The translations under genes were made by a program, and so were the position numbers. A stretch of DNA of 34,778 nt from Planctomycetaceae bacterium (lineage in GTDB: Bacteria > Planctomycetota > Planctomycetia > Pirellulales > Pirellulaceae): positions 1 to 34,778 of the forward strand of contig PBTE01000096.1 of assembly GCA_002726515.1 (NCBI GenBank), in the 5' to 3' direction. Of the stretch, positions 16,687 to 24,525 are shown one piece after another (the stretch's first letter is position 1; every line of letters starts with the position of its first letter). The notes under the pieces were generated by a model. That model saw only the letters and a list, made by a program, of their open reading frames with translations, was not told the DNA's origin and made no database searches.

Positions 16687-16736
16687 GTTTTCCTGTGCGG
16701 TGGGCGGCCAAAAGAAGACCGGTCCTTCAGGAAAAC
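16687..16736. terminator. Inverted repeat between convergent genes, possible bidirectional terminator
   Basis: GTTTTCCTG (16687-16695) and CAGGAAAAC (16728-16736) are perfect 9-bp inverted copies, 32 bases apart. They flank the junction of two converging genes, and the right arm overlaps the stop codon of the AMMECR1 gene. The long loop and lack of a T-run make termination plausible but not certain. Confidence 0.35.
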
Positions 16737-17284
16737 GTTTCTGTCTGATACCGTTGAAAGTGGATGGTTTCCGACCAGTAATTCTGAGGAAGTCCAGCTT
16801 TCATTTTCAAAGTTTTTACGAATTCTTCAGCCGAACGGATGCTGTTCCAAGCCGCAGGTATCAGCGTAGCTTGCCGAAGACCGTCTTGTAGAATGACGCC
16901 GTCTACATGGGGCTGCAGTTGGCGTAGCAAGTCGTTTTCCGAGGTGAACGTGACCGGCTCGGGCCGAGTCAGTACGGCAATGAAGACTTCCAACTGTTTG
17001 AATTCCGGCCATGTCAGTTGGGCGAAGCGGGGGTCGGCGAACGCTGCCCCATGGGCGTTACCGGCGACATCGGCCACGAGGGAGAATTTAGCCTGTAAGC
17101 TGCCAATACAACCTCTTAGCTGATCGTGAATCCTGAGCGTTACAAAACAAGCTCCTGGTTTGCGCAACTCGGGTGCGAAAGTTTCTGAATGAACTTGCAA
17201 TGGCTCTTGTTCACGGAACTCGTGTTCAATTGAGCATTTGGCGATTCGCAAGAGTTCGGTTTTCGCATCTTCTGACAGGGACAT
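16727..17284 (-). CDS. AMMECR1 family protein (AmmeMemoRadiSam system protein A)
   Basis: This 185-residue protein shows the AMMECR1 signature LRGCIGS (residues 56-62), preceded by PGACFVTLRIHDQ. It continues with the family's second block around NAHGAAFADPRFAQLTWPE and GVILQDGLRQATLIPAAW near the C-terminus. The family is found in all three domains of life and its biochemical role is unresolved. In many bacteria it is encoded next to a Memo-like protein and a radical SAM enzyme; neither partner is visible here. The ATG at 17284 gives a normal-length protein. It lies 32 bases downstream of the cyclophilin gene on the same strand, so the two may be co-transcribed. Confidence 0.9.
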   Translation of the reverse strand: MSLSEDAKTELLRIAKCSIEHEFREQEPLQVHSETFAPELRKPGACFVTLRIHDQLRGCIGSLQAKFSLVADVAGNAHGAAFADPRFAQLTWPEFKQLEVFIAVLTRPEPVTFTSENDLLRQLQPHVDGVILQDGLRQATLIPAAWNSIRSAEEFVKTLKMKAGLPQNYWSETIHFQRYQTETFS

Positions 17285-17316
17285 GTTTCAGCAGAGACCG
17301 GAAAGATGCGTTTGCT

Positions 17317-17919
17317 TCATTTGAGTTCGCCACAACCGATAATTTGAATCCGGCTGCGAGGCCTACCGCTGCGAGTTCCCAGAGCTTCAATTGACTTGAC
17401 GACGTCCATGCCCCCGATGACCTGTCCGAAAATGACATGCTTACCATCTAGCCAGGGTGTTTTCACCGTCGTAATGAAAAATTGAGAGTTGTTGGTATTG
17501 GGGCCCGCGTTGGCCATGCTGAGTAGACCTGGTTGGTTGTGTCGCAAACTGAAATCCTCGTCGTTGAATTTGCTGCCGTAAATACTTTCACCGCCTGTAC
17601 CGTTTCCAATCGTAAAATCACCACCCTGTATCATGAAATTCGGGATGACCCGGTGAAACGAGCTGCCTTTGTAATGCAGGGCTTTACCGGACCGCCCCTT
17701 TCCCTTTTCGCCGGTGCATAGTGCGCGAAAGTTTTCAACCGTCTTGGGAACAACATTGCCATAGAGTCCCATGACAATCCGCCCCGCAGGCTCACCGTCG
17801 ATGGTCAGGTCGAAAAATACTTGATTGGTCACTTGACGATTGGTGACTTCTGAGGCATCCAGGCAAGAGCTCAACAACAGCAGTGGAATTCCCAGGCAGA
17901 GACGAAGCGTATGCGGCAT
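17317..17919 (-). CDS. Eukaryotic-type cyclophilin, probable lipoprotein peptidyl-prolyl isomerase
   Basis: This 200-residue protein catalyses cis-trans isomerisation of proline peptide bonds. It starts with a signal sequence ending in LLLLSSC (Cys19), a possible lipobox, so the enzyme is expected outside the cytoplasmic membrane. The cyclophilin domain spans 32-199 and keeps the active-site set seen in human cyclophilin A: FHR (Arg90), [22 protein letters not shown], and the Trp156/His161 pair in [12 protein letters not shown]. The insert [20 protein letters not shown] resembles eukaryotic cyclophilins, whereas the usual bacterial PpiA/PpiB are shorter here. The ATG at 17919 places the hydrophobic core directly after MPHTLR. 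ATG 17934 and 17955 are possible but add residues that weaken the signal peptide. Confidence 0.92.
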   Translation of the reverse strand: MPHTLRLCLGIPLLLLSSCLDASEVTNRQVTNQVFFDLTIDGEPAGRIVMGLYGNVVPKTVENFRALCTGEKGKGRSGKALHYKGSSFHRVIPNFMIQGGDFTIGNGTGGESIYGSKFNDEDFSLRHNQPGLLSMANAGPNTNNSQFFITTVKTPWLDGKHVIFGQVIGGMDVVKSIEALGTRSGRPRSRIQIIGCGELK

Positions 17920-18068
17920 CTTATGTATTTCCATCCAGAAAAAGTCCGAGATCATCGACCGGTAACTTCACGACGGTCGTTGATTATGACACATCCTTTT
18001 CTTCTTGCGAATTCCAATATTTTGCAAATTGACAAACAAATAAGGACTTGTTTTCACCGTGGTAGAGG

Positions 18069-20573
18069 TCAGGAGGTGGTATCAGGGTTCTCCTCGGGGA
18101 GCGGAATGTTAATTGTTAGAATCTCAACCACGATCGGTTTGACTTCCTGCTTGGTCCTTTTTTGATTGTTGCCACTTCCCGAATTCCGTTTCGCCGGAGT
18201 GACAAGATTCAGCCCATCCTTGTTCGACGAGGTGATTCGGATATCAATCGATTTTTTTTGACGAGCATCGAAGCTATCCAACCAGATTCCATCAGGGAGT
18301 GTTTCTTCCCGGGATTTTTTGTTGTGATGTCGATAGTGAAAAACAAGCCTATTGGCCAAGGTGGTGTCTTCCAACTTGAGATAATGAAGTTCCAGTGGTG
18401 AGACATCATGCTTGACTGATTGCGAAGTGAAGTTTTGGGGCCATTGCAAATCAACTCGAGATACGATTTTCGACCGATCATGGACTCGAAGGGTCAACTT
18501 GCCCCGTTTCATTTCTTTAGGGCTTGTCGCGTTTTCCGAATTTGAGAGGCGTTTGCAGAGGTCTGCCACGTAGGGTCCGAGAACTCCAGACCACTTCTTC
18601 GCAGGACTATCTTCCGGTTCTTCCCCCTGCTGGTCATCCGTCGATAACTTTCCAGAACGAGACTTTTTCGCCTGGTGGTAATTCTGTTTAGCTAAAAGCA
18701 ACATCACCGGATCAATGTTGATGGTGGTGAACATTCCCATCTTCCGCCAATCCTGCGGGTCGGACTCCGCCTTCAGTAATAAATCGGCAACCGTCTTACG
18801 TGCTGACGGCAATGGCACGGTTGCCAGGAGCAAGGGCAGCCTGCTCTGTACATCGTCGAACTTGTCGCTCTGCAGCGTACCGTGAAGCATTTTCACTGCC
18901 TGTCGAGTCCAGAGCAAACGAAGTTGGGCGTCGCGCTGTTCAGCCGGGTCGATCGGATCGGGCTCTTCCACGGCTTCCGTTGGTGTTGCCGGTTCCACTG
19001 GTTCTTCTTTGACTGAATCCGACCGGGAACGCCGCCTGCTCGACGGTTCCGAGGACGGGTTGGGACCGGGCCGGATCCGGTTCGTCCGTCTGCGCGTATT
19101 ACCTGCTGGAAGTTCATACGGAGTAATGGTCAAGACACCCGGTCTTCCACGAGTATCACTTTCGAAACCAGTTGATTCTGGAACTCCCAGGACTTCCCGC
19201 ATGCCTTCGCTACTTCTTTGAATCCACATGCTTTCCAGCAGTTCTCGAGTTTCCAGTTCCGTATCGGGATTCTTCAACAAAAGAATCTGAGCACGATAGT
19301 TCCGGATGTCGTCCGCAGACAAGTACTCTTCGAACAACTGCGCCGTTTCCAATACGAGATCGGAACCGTCGAGATACTTTGCCAGTGCAGTTCGCATGTC
19401 GTCAGAAACAGCCGCTCCAGCCTTGGATAAGACCTGCTTCCGGATCCAATCCCCGTCGATGGGGTCGTCTGCAGGTTCCATCGGGCCGTGTGGTTGGCGT
19501 CCCAGTGGGGCTCCCCCACGTCGTCCAGGGACCAGATGGTGAGAGGAAGTTTCGGAATCGCTAAACGGCTGGGCTTCAGAAAAACCGACTGGTTTTACAA
19601 ACTCGGGCTTGGTGAGCATGGCGAAAAGTATTTTTTCTCGCGGAAGATCGTTTTGTACTGCCAATGCATTAACGACTTCCACGACGATGTCGTGTTTTTG
19701 CATGGGGGCTTCCTGCTTGCCAGCGACCAGTTGCTTGAGAACATCAAGGGCTTCGGCAGTACTACTTTTCCCCAACCCATGGATGACCTTAGCAGCTAGA
19801 TCTGACGGTAGATGTTCAGGCCCGGTGGCCGGTTTTACCTGGGGGAGTCGCTGCCCCCCGCCACCGTGTGGTGGGTTTCGATGTGTGGGAATGTTGTTGC
19901 GGTAATTCCCGGCAGCGGCTGAATTTGCATCGGACTGGTTTGATTTCTCCGTTCGATCAACAGCTAAAAGCCGGACCAGCAAGTCAACTCGTTCTGCATC
20001 ATCGGGAGTCTCTGTGAGCAGGTAGTCCAACGCCTCGTTCAATCGAGGGTCATGTTCTTTCCGCGCATCGTCGAAATCGTCGGGTTTCCATTCTGCGAAG
20101 TCTTCGGGCCGTTTTGGTAGAACCGTTTCCTCTTCCTTTTCATCATTTTCGTCCTTCGTTGGTGCGAGTGTCTGTGCGCCGGGCAGATTTTGTCCTGGAT
20201 GGGTGGTGGGTACCGATGGTGAAGAAGTGATCGGGGTAGTTGGTGCATTTGCCACCGGGTTCACCACGGGCGGCTTGCTTGTCTGTGGTGAACCTGGCGG
20301 GGTCTGTGCGGATTCGGCAGGAGTACCCGCTTGGGCCGCATCCATTTGCTGATCCTGTTGGTCTTTTGCTGCTTGAAGCGATTTGGGCAGTCTTGGTCCT
20401 GAAGGCTGGTCAGATTCCGATGTAGAAGAGGATCCACCACATCCCGACAGGACCAGGGCAGCCAGAAACATCACCGAAGCTTGCATTGCCAACGACCGGC
20501 GGAACGGGCTCCACGGCCAGTCGCGTGAAACGAGGGAGGCGATGTCGTTAGAGATCTTTGTTAGAGGGGCCAT
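18069..20573 (-). CDS. Large lipoprotein of unknown function (834 aa)
   Basis: The N-terminus has a long polar stretch, then SVMFLAALVLSGCGGSS with the lipobox LSGC (Cys45), so it should be lipid-anchored outside the membrane. Residues about 46-150 are Pro/Ser/Thr/Gln-rich and unstructured. The middle (about 165-480) is helical and reads like helical repeats (DYLLTETPDDAERVDLLVRL, EALDVLKQLVAGKQ), and another charged Ser/Arg/Glu-rich linker follows near 480-550. The last 270 residues alternate helices with beta-like segments (HYLKLEDTTLANRLVFHYRH) and end in a basic tail. No catalytic motif or known domain name is recognised. A shorter start at Met30 (MQASVMFLAAL) would give a more usual signal peptide. 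Its gene stands alone, with clear gaps on both sides. Confidence 0.85.
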   Translation of the reverse strand: MAPLTKISNDIASLVSRDWPWSPFRRSLAMQASVMFLAALVLSGCGGSSSTSESDQPSGPRLPKSLQAAKDQQDQQMDAAQAGTPAESAQTPPGSPQTSKPPVVNPVANAPTTPITSSPSVPTTHPGQNLPGAQTLAPTKDENDEKEEETVLPKRPEDFAEWKPDDFDDARKEHDPRLNEALDYLLTETPDDAERVDLLVRLLAVDRTEKSNQSDANSAAAGNYRNNIPTHRNPPHGGGGQRLPQVKPATGPEHLPSDLAAKVIHGLGKSSTAEALDVLKQLVAGKQEAPMQKHDIVVEVVNALAVQNDLPREKILFAMLTKPEFVKPVGFSEAQPFSDSETSSHHLVPGRRGGAPLGRQPHGPMEPADDPIDGDWIRKQVLSKAGAAVSDDMRTALAKYLDGSDLVLETAQLFEEYLSADDIRNYRAQILLLKNPDTELETRELLESMWIQRSSEGMREVLGVPESTGFESDTRGRPGVLTITPYELPAGNTRRRTNRIRPGPNPSSEPSSRRRSRSDSVKEEPVEPATPTEAVEEPDPIDPAEQRDAQLRLLWTRQAVKMLHGTLQSDKFDDVQSRLPLLLATVPLPSARKTVADLLLKAESDPQDWRKMGMFTTINIDPVMLLLAKQNYHQAKKSRSGKLSTDDQQGEEPEDSPAKKWSGVLGPYVADLCKRLSNSENATSPKEMKRGKLTLRVHDRSKIVSRVDLQWPQNFTSQSVKHDVSPLELHYLKLEDTTLANRLVFHYRHHNKKSREETLPDGIWLDSFDARQKKSIDIRITSSNKDGLNLVTPAKRNSGSGNNQKRTKQEVKPIVVEILTINIPLPEENPDTTS

Positions 20574-20685
20574 GATGGCACTTGAGGGAATGAGTACATG
20601 TGTCAGTGAACAAAGGCCAGCAAACCGTATTATTGCATAAATTAAGGATCGAGGTAAATCAGATTTTGGGTCGGACGGGTAACTT

Positions 20686-20700
20686 CCGGGTTCGACCCGG
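20686..20700. other. Compact GC-rich hairpin upstream of the 834-aa lipoprotein gene
   Basis: CCGGGT and ACCCGG flank a TCG triloop, giving a perfect 6-bp stem. It lies between the end of the YbjQ gene and the start of the lipoprotein gene (both minus). No T-run follows on the minus strand. It may be a transcript end for the YbjQ gene or an operator. Confidence 0.3.
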
Positions 20701-20815
20701 TTGGTTGTTCAGTTCCAATGGTGGAGCGTGAAGCGAAATTCGGCTTTTCTCTGATAGCACTGTCTTTTCTCCGGACTGGATGTCCGAGCAGGATTTCGGC
20801 TGCCAACCAGCCTTT

Positions 20816-21373
20816 CTACTCGCTGAGCTTGACGGCCGTGCCGTAGGCGAAAAGTTCCGAAGCAGTGCCCACGACACTGGTCGTCATGTAACGGACATTG
20901 ATGATCGCATCTGCCTGCATTTCGTTGGCTTGGATAACCATTCTGTTGGTCGCTACTACCCGGGCCTTTCCCATCATCTCGGTGTATTCCGTCAATTCAC
21001 CACCCAGGACCAATCTTACGATGGCAGACAGGTCGTTGCCAATCCAGATGGCAAACACCGTGTGCCCCTGGACCAGGCCCAGAACTTCTGCGACGGGGCG
21101 CCCAGGAACCGTGGGAATGTTTGATAACAGGATCCTGCTGTCGACCCCCGCACTCATTCCACGGTCGGGTGCGACTTTGAAACCCAGTTGTTCTACGGTC
21201 AAACTCAGCAGAACGACAAGAACTCCACCCAACAGGCAGAAAATGGCAAACCGGAGCCACCACGGTACAACCGGGTCATCGGTGACGACCACGTACCAGG
21301 GTATGCCGGCAAAGATCGCAACGAAGAGTCCGGCTACGAAGGCCACCGAGCCAAGGTGTCGCAGAGTTTTCAT
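20816..21373 (-). CDS. YbjQ/UPF0145-family protein with N-terminal membrane anchor
   Basis: This 185-residue protein has two hydrophobic helices near residues 8-28 and 37-60. A domain at about 80-183 matches the YbjQ (UPF0145, DUF74) pattern: LLSNIPTVPGRPVAEVLGLVQG at its start, MMGKARVVATNRMVIQANEM in the middle, then ADAIINVRYMTT and FAYGTAVKL at the end. The family forms a small pentameric beta-barrel-like fold. It is sometimes annotated as heavy-metal binding, but its function is not established. Most family members are soluble proteins of about 105 residues, so the membrane extension here is a clear difference. ATG 21373 lies close to a GGAGAAG site upstream. Confidence 0.85.
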   Translation of the reverse strand: MKTLRHLGSVAFVAGLFVAIFAGIPWYVVVTDDPVVPWWLRFAIFCLLGGVLVVLLSLTVEQLGFKVAPDRGMSAGVDSRILLSNIPTVPGRPVAEVLGLVQGHTVFAIWIGNDLSAIVRLVLGGELTEYTEMMGKARVVATNRMVIQANEMQADAIINVRYMTTSVVGTASELFAYGTAVKLSE

Positions 21374-21778
21374 CGCTTCTCCTAACGGGTTTCCGACGGC
21401 GGAAGTATCAGGGTGGAAAAATGATATGATGCAGTGTGCGGGATATGGGTGGAAGGGGTGTCGGCATCTCCTGTTTCAGAATAATTTTTGTCACTGGTCA
21501 GGCGATGGTAATGCAATGCCCAAGGGTGTGGGAGCTAGCCCGCCAGCGAATGTAAAATTGTTGTTTCAGACTTTCCGGTTCCTGGAGCGATCTTTTTCAG
21601 GGTTTCTGTAATGATTTGTCAATAATGGTTGCCCTGCTTTTGAGTGATCGTGATTAACACGGTGAGTTGTGGGGAACTGTGGTATCAAGGCGAATGGAAT
21701 GCACTGAAGTTACAGTCCTGCTGTTGTATCAGAATGGTCAGAAGTTCAAACGACGAACCTGGTGAAGGAATTTATCGT
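21374..21778. other. Intergenic region between divergent genes
   Basis: About 405 bases separate the YbjQ gene (minus) from the exported 470-aa protein (plus). A plus-strand frame upstream of ATG 21779 stays open from 21644, but it encodes Cys-rich nonsense-like residues ahead of a good signal peptide. This should be the promoter region for both genes. No clear promoter, riboswitch or repeat was recognised. Confidence 0.45.
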
Positions 21779-23191
21779 ATGTTAAACCGCAAGCAAATGG
21801 TCGGTGCGTTACTTTGTTGGATAGTTATCACGTCTGTTCTGCCCAGAGGCCATTTTCTGCGAAATGACTGCTCGGCGGAAGAAGCTGTCAGCTCCCAGGA
21901 TCTCTCCGCAGCGTCTGAGGAAGACTCGCAACCATTGCGCATTGCGGCGATTGTCACCACCTATTTTCCAACCAGTCACGCCGGTGTCATCGTCGGGAAA
22001 TTCTTGCGAGGATTTCCCACGGACGATGGGCTCATCGCACCCAGGACTGAAATCGCTTCGCTTTACATTGACCAGATTCATGAGCGTGACATCGGAAGGC
22101 AAATTGCTGAAAAGTACGATGTTCCGCTCTACGAAAGCATTCGCGCAGCGTTGACTTTGGGAGGAACACGGTTGGCTGTGGATGCTGTGCTGCTGATCGG
22201 AGAGCATGGTGACTATCCCGTCTCTCGACTGGGTCAGGAGATGGTGCCGCGACGGTACTTTTTTGAACAAATTTCAGCTGTCATCGCTCAGGCGGATCGC
22301 CCCATACCGGTTTACAACGACAAACACCTGGCTTATCGCTGGGAGGATGCCCAGTGGATGTACGAAACGGCCCGGGAGTTGAAAATCCCACTTTGGGCTG
22401 CTTCCGCGTTGCCCGTTGTGTGGCGACGCCCCAATTGGGAACACCCCGCTGGTGAGAAGATCGATCAAGCACTCGTCATTGGATTTCACATGGTCGAACG
22501 ATACGGATTTCACGCCCTGGAAGTCCTGCAAAGTCACGTGGAGCGGCGTCAGGGGGGTGAGACAGGTGTCCGGTCTGTGCAATGCCTGTCGGGCGAGCAA
22601 GTCTGGCGCGCTGCCGATCAAGAGAAGTGGTCAGTGTCATTGGCCAACGCGGCTTTAAGTAAAATTGACGGTGGACCGGGCAAACTCGAAATCGACCGGG
22701 TCACGGACCCTCTCGTCTTTCTCATCGAGTACGTTGACGGCCTGCGGGCTGCCGTTCTGATGTTGGGTGATAACGGTTTTGTCCGTAAATTTTCCTATGC
22801 TCAACAACGCGGTACGGCGATCGATTCCCTGGAATATCACGTCGACAGTGGTCCGACTCACGCGGCATTCGGTTATCTGGGTCTTAACATCGAAGATTTT
22901 TTCGTCTCCGGTGCGCCTCCCAACCCAGTCGAGCGAACGTACCTGACGACGGGAATCCTGGAAGCGGCGATGATCTCTCGCGGCCGTGGCGGAAAACTGG
23001 TTCGCACGCCGCATCTTGCGTCGATCCATTACCGTTCGCACAGTCGGGCCAGGAGACCCACGGGATCTCGCCCCAGCGGGGCGAGCATCGCTGATTGGCA
23101 GACCCTGGAACCCGGTGCCACACCTGCTGCCCAGTCGATTCCCACCAGCCGTGCAGGAACAGTGCGTGGAAGTCGACGCCGTGAGGATTAG
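21779..23191 (+). CDS. Exported protein of unknown function (470 aa)
   Basis: The chosen start, ATG 21779, has AAGGA (21765-21769) nine bases upstream and directly gives a signal peptide (LNRKQMVGALLCWIVITSVLP). The mature part opens with a beta-alpha pattern, PLRIAAIVTTYFPTSHAGVI, resembling the first strand of Rossmann-like folds but without a GxGxxG motif. Further notable stretches are AVDAVLLIGEHGDYPVSRLG, PIPVYNDKHLAYRW and LVIGFHMVERYGFHALEVLQ, with several His and Asp/Glu residues that could bind metal or act in catalysis. The order of secondary structure is reminiscent of Gfo/Idh/MocA-type oxidoreductases, but I cannot confirm that. The last 40 residues are Arg/Pro/Ser-rich and probably disordered. 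It converges with the nitrilase-like gene 56 bases away. Confidence 0.8.
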   Translation: MLNRKQMVGALLCWIVITSVLPRGHFLRNDCSAEEAVSSQDLSAASEEDSQPLRIAAIVTTYFPTSHAGVIVGKFLRGFPTDDGLIAPRTEIASLYIDQIHERDIGRQIAEKYDVPLYESIRAALTLGGTRLAVDAVLLIGEHGDYPVSRLGQEMVPRRYFFEQISAVIAQADRPIPVYNDKHLAYRWEDAQWMYETARELKIPLWAASALPVVWRRPNWEHPAGEKIDQALVIGFHMVERYGFHALEVLQSHVERRQGGETGVRSVQCLSGEQVWRAADQEKWSVSLANAALSKIDGGPGKLEIDRVTDPLVFLIEYVDGLRAAVLMLGDNGFVRKFSYAQQRGTAIDSLEYHVDSGPTHAAFGYLGLNIEDFFVSGAPPNPVERTYLTTGILEAAMISRGRGGKLVRTPHLASIHYRSHSRARRPTGSRPSGASIADWQTLEPGATPAAQSIPTSRAGTVRGSRRRED

Positions 23192-23247
23192 GGCCAGCAG
23201 TTTGGTTTTTGTAGGGGCAGGAATCGATTGGATTTCTGGAACAAATC

Positions 23248-24136
23248 CTATGCCTCGGTCACGGGCCTGACAAGCTCACCGTAGAGTTCGGGGCGGCGCT
23301 TACGCAATGGGAAGTTGGCATTGGCTCGGGCCCGGGCAAAGTCTTCCGAATTCAAGTCCGCAAGGATCATCTCCGCCTGAATCGTTGTGGCTTCCGTCTC
23401 TGCCAACAGGCTGCCGTCGGGTGCGAAAATCAGGCTACCACCCCCGTGGTAGGGTTGCCGCCGGTAGTCCTCACGATAATAGTCGACCGTACCCGCTCTT
23501 CCCGCCTGGTTGGTGATGATCACGAAGGCTGCATTCTCGAGGGCACGCATCCGGTACCAGGAAAGTGATTCTTTGACCCGCTTGGCAACGGATGTCTCCG
23601 TCTGTTGGTTCCATGGTCCACAGCGTCCGGCACTGGGCATTAGAAAAACCTCCGCGCCGTTCAGGGCTAGCGTACGAGTGATCTCCGGATAGAAAGCGTC
23701 GTAACAGATCACGCTTCCTACTTTGCACTTGCCAATGTCAAAGACCGGAATCGCGGCGCCTCCAACGTACATCAAGCCTTCGTCTTCAGACATGTGGATC
23801 TTTCTCGACTTGCCGATATATCCCTGCGGGCCAATCAGCACCTGGCAGTTGTAGATGAGATCCCTTTCCTTTTCTGACATGCCAACACATAGCACCAACT
23901 GCCGTTCCCGTGCGAGCTGCTCCAGCCGTTTAATACTTGGACCATCCGGTGGCTTCGGCGGCTGACCAGCATTCGGGGGCCATCCAGTGCCCGTGAATTG
24001 CCAGCTCCGGGAACAGCACGAGTTCAGCGCCCTGCGCCGCTGCCCGGCCCGACCAGGATTCGATTTCTTCCAGGTTACGTTCAGTTTGTCCGAGCAGTCC
24101 ATTCATCTGAACTGCGGCGACTCGTATGGTTTTCAT
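23248..24136 (-). pseudogene. Carbon-nitrogen hydrolase (nitrilase superfamily), interrupted by a +1 frameshift
   Basis: Two overlapping minus-strand frames together make one complete nitrilase-superfamily amidohydrolase of about 295 residues. The first (from ATG 24136) gives MKTIRVAAVQMNG and LVLFPELAIHGH with the catalytic Glu44, then derails after CWSAAE and stops at 23930. The second frame resumes at about PDGPSIKRLEQLARE and holds the catalytic lysine (GKSRKIHMSEDE) and cysteine (GSVICYDAFYPEI), ending at 23248. Skipping one base near 23946-23956 restores an unbroken protein with the family's AE..DGPS transition. All three catalytic residues are intact, so the lesion is recent, a sequencing error, or a programmed shift. 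These enzymes cut amides, for example N-carbamoyl compounds; the substrate is unknown. The FGGY kinase lies upstream on the same strand. Confidence 0.82.
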
Positions 24137-24525
24137 GAGGTGTCAAATTTCTTGTAGGATGCGTGGTGCGGGACTTCAAGGATCGCGTAACCTTTTTCCT
24201 GAAAGGGTTATTTCACTTCCGGTCGTTGGTAATCAGATTCGAAGCATCGTCGTTGATGTCCCGTCGCCAGATCGAATTTCCATTTGCTTCCCCCCCGGTG
24301 GCCAAGGCAGCAACGTTTTTACGAAAACCTGTTCTTTCCCTGCAGTGACAACACAAGTCATCCACATTGTATTCAAGTTTTTCTGAAACCCAACGTGTCA
24401 CTCCGGGTTGAACCTGTTGGGACCTGTTTCCCCAAAATGGCTGGGATGACTTGTCGACAATTTATCCGGTCGTCGAGTGGCGATCAGGAAGTTGTAAAAG
24501 CCTTTTGACTGGCATCGGCGGTCTG
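24137..24525. other. Intergenic region between nitrilase-like gene and FGGY kinase
   Basis: About 390 bases with only short, mutually overlapping frames and no recognisable protein, RNA or repeat. It should contain the promoter of the nitrilase-like gene (minus). Confidence 0.45.

Noticed and set aside
20681..20705. Possible tRNA T-arm remnant (GGGTTCGACCC)
   Set aside because: The loop is too short for a T-loop, and no acceptor, D or anticodon arm can be folded around it.
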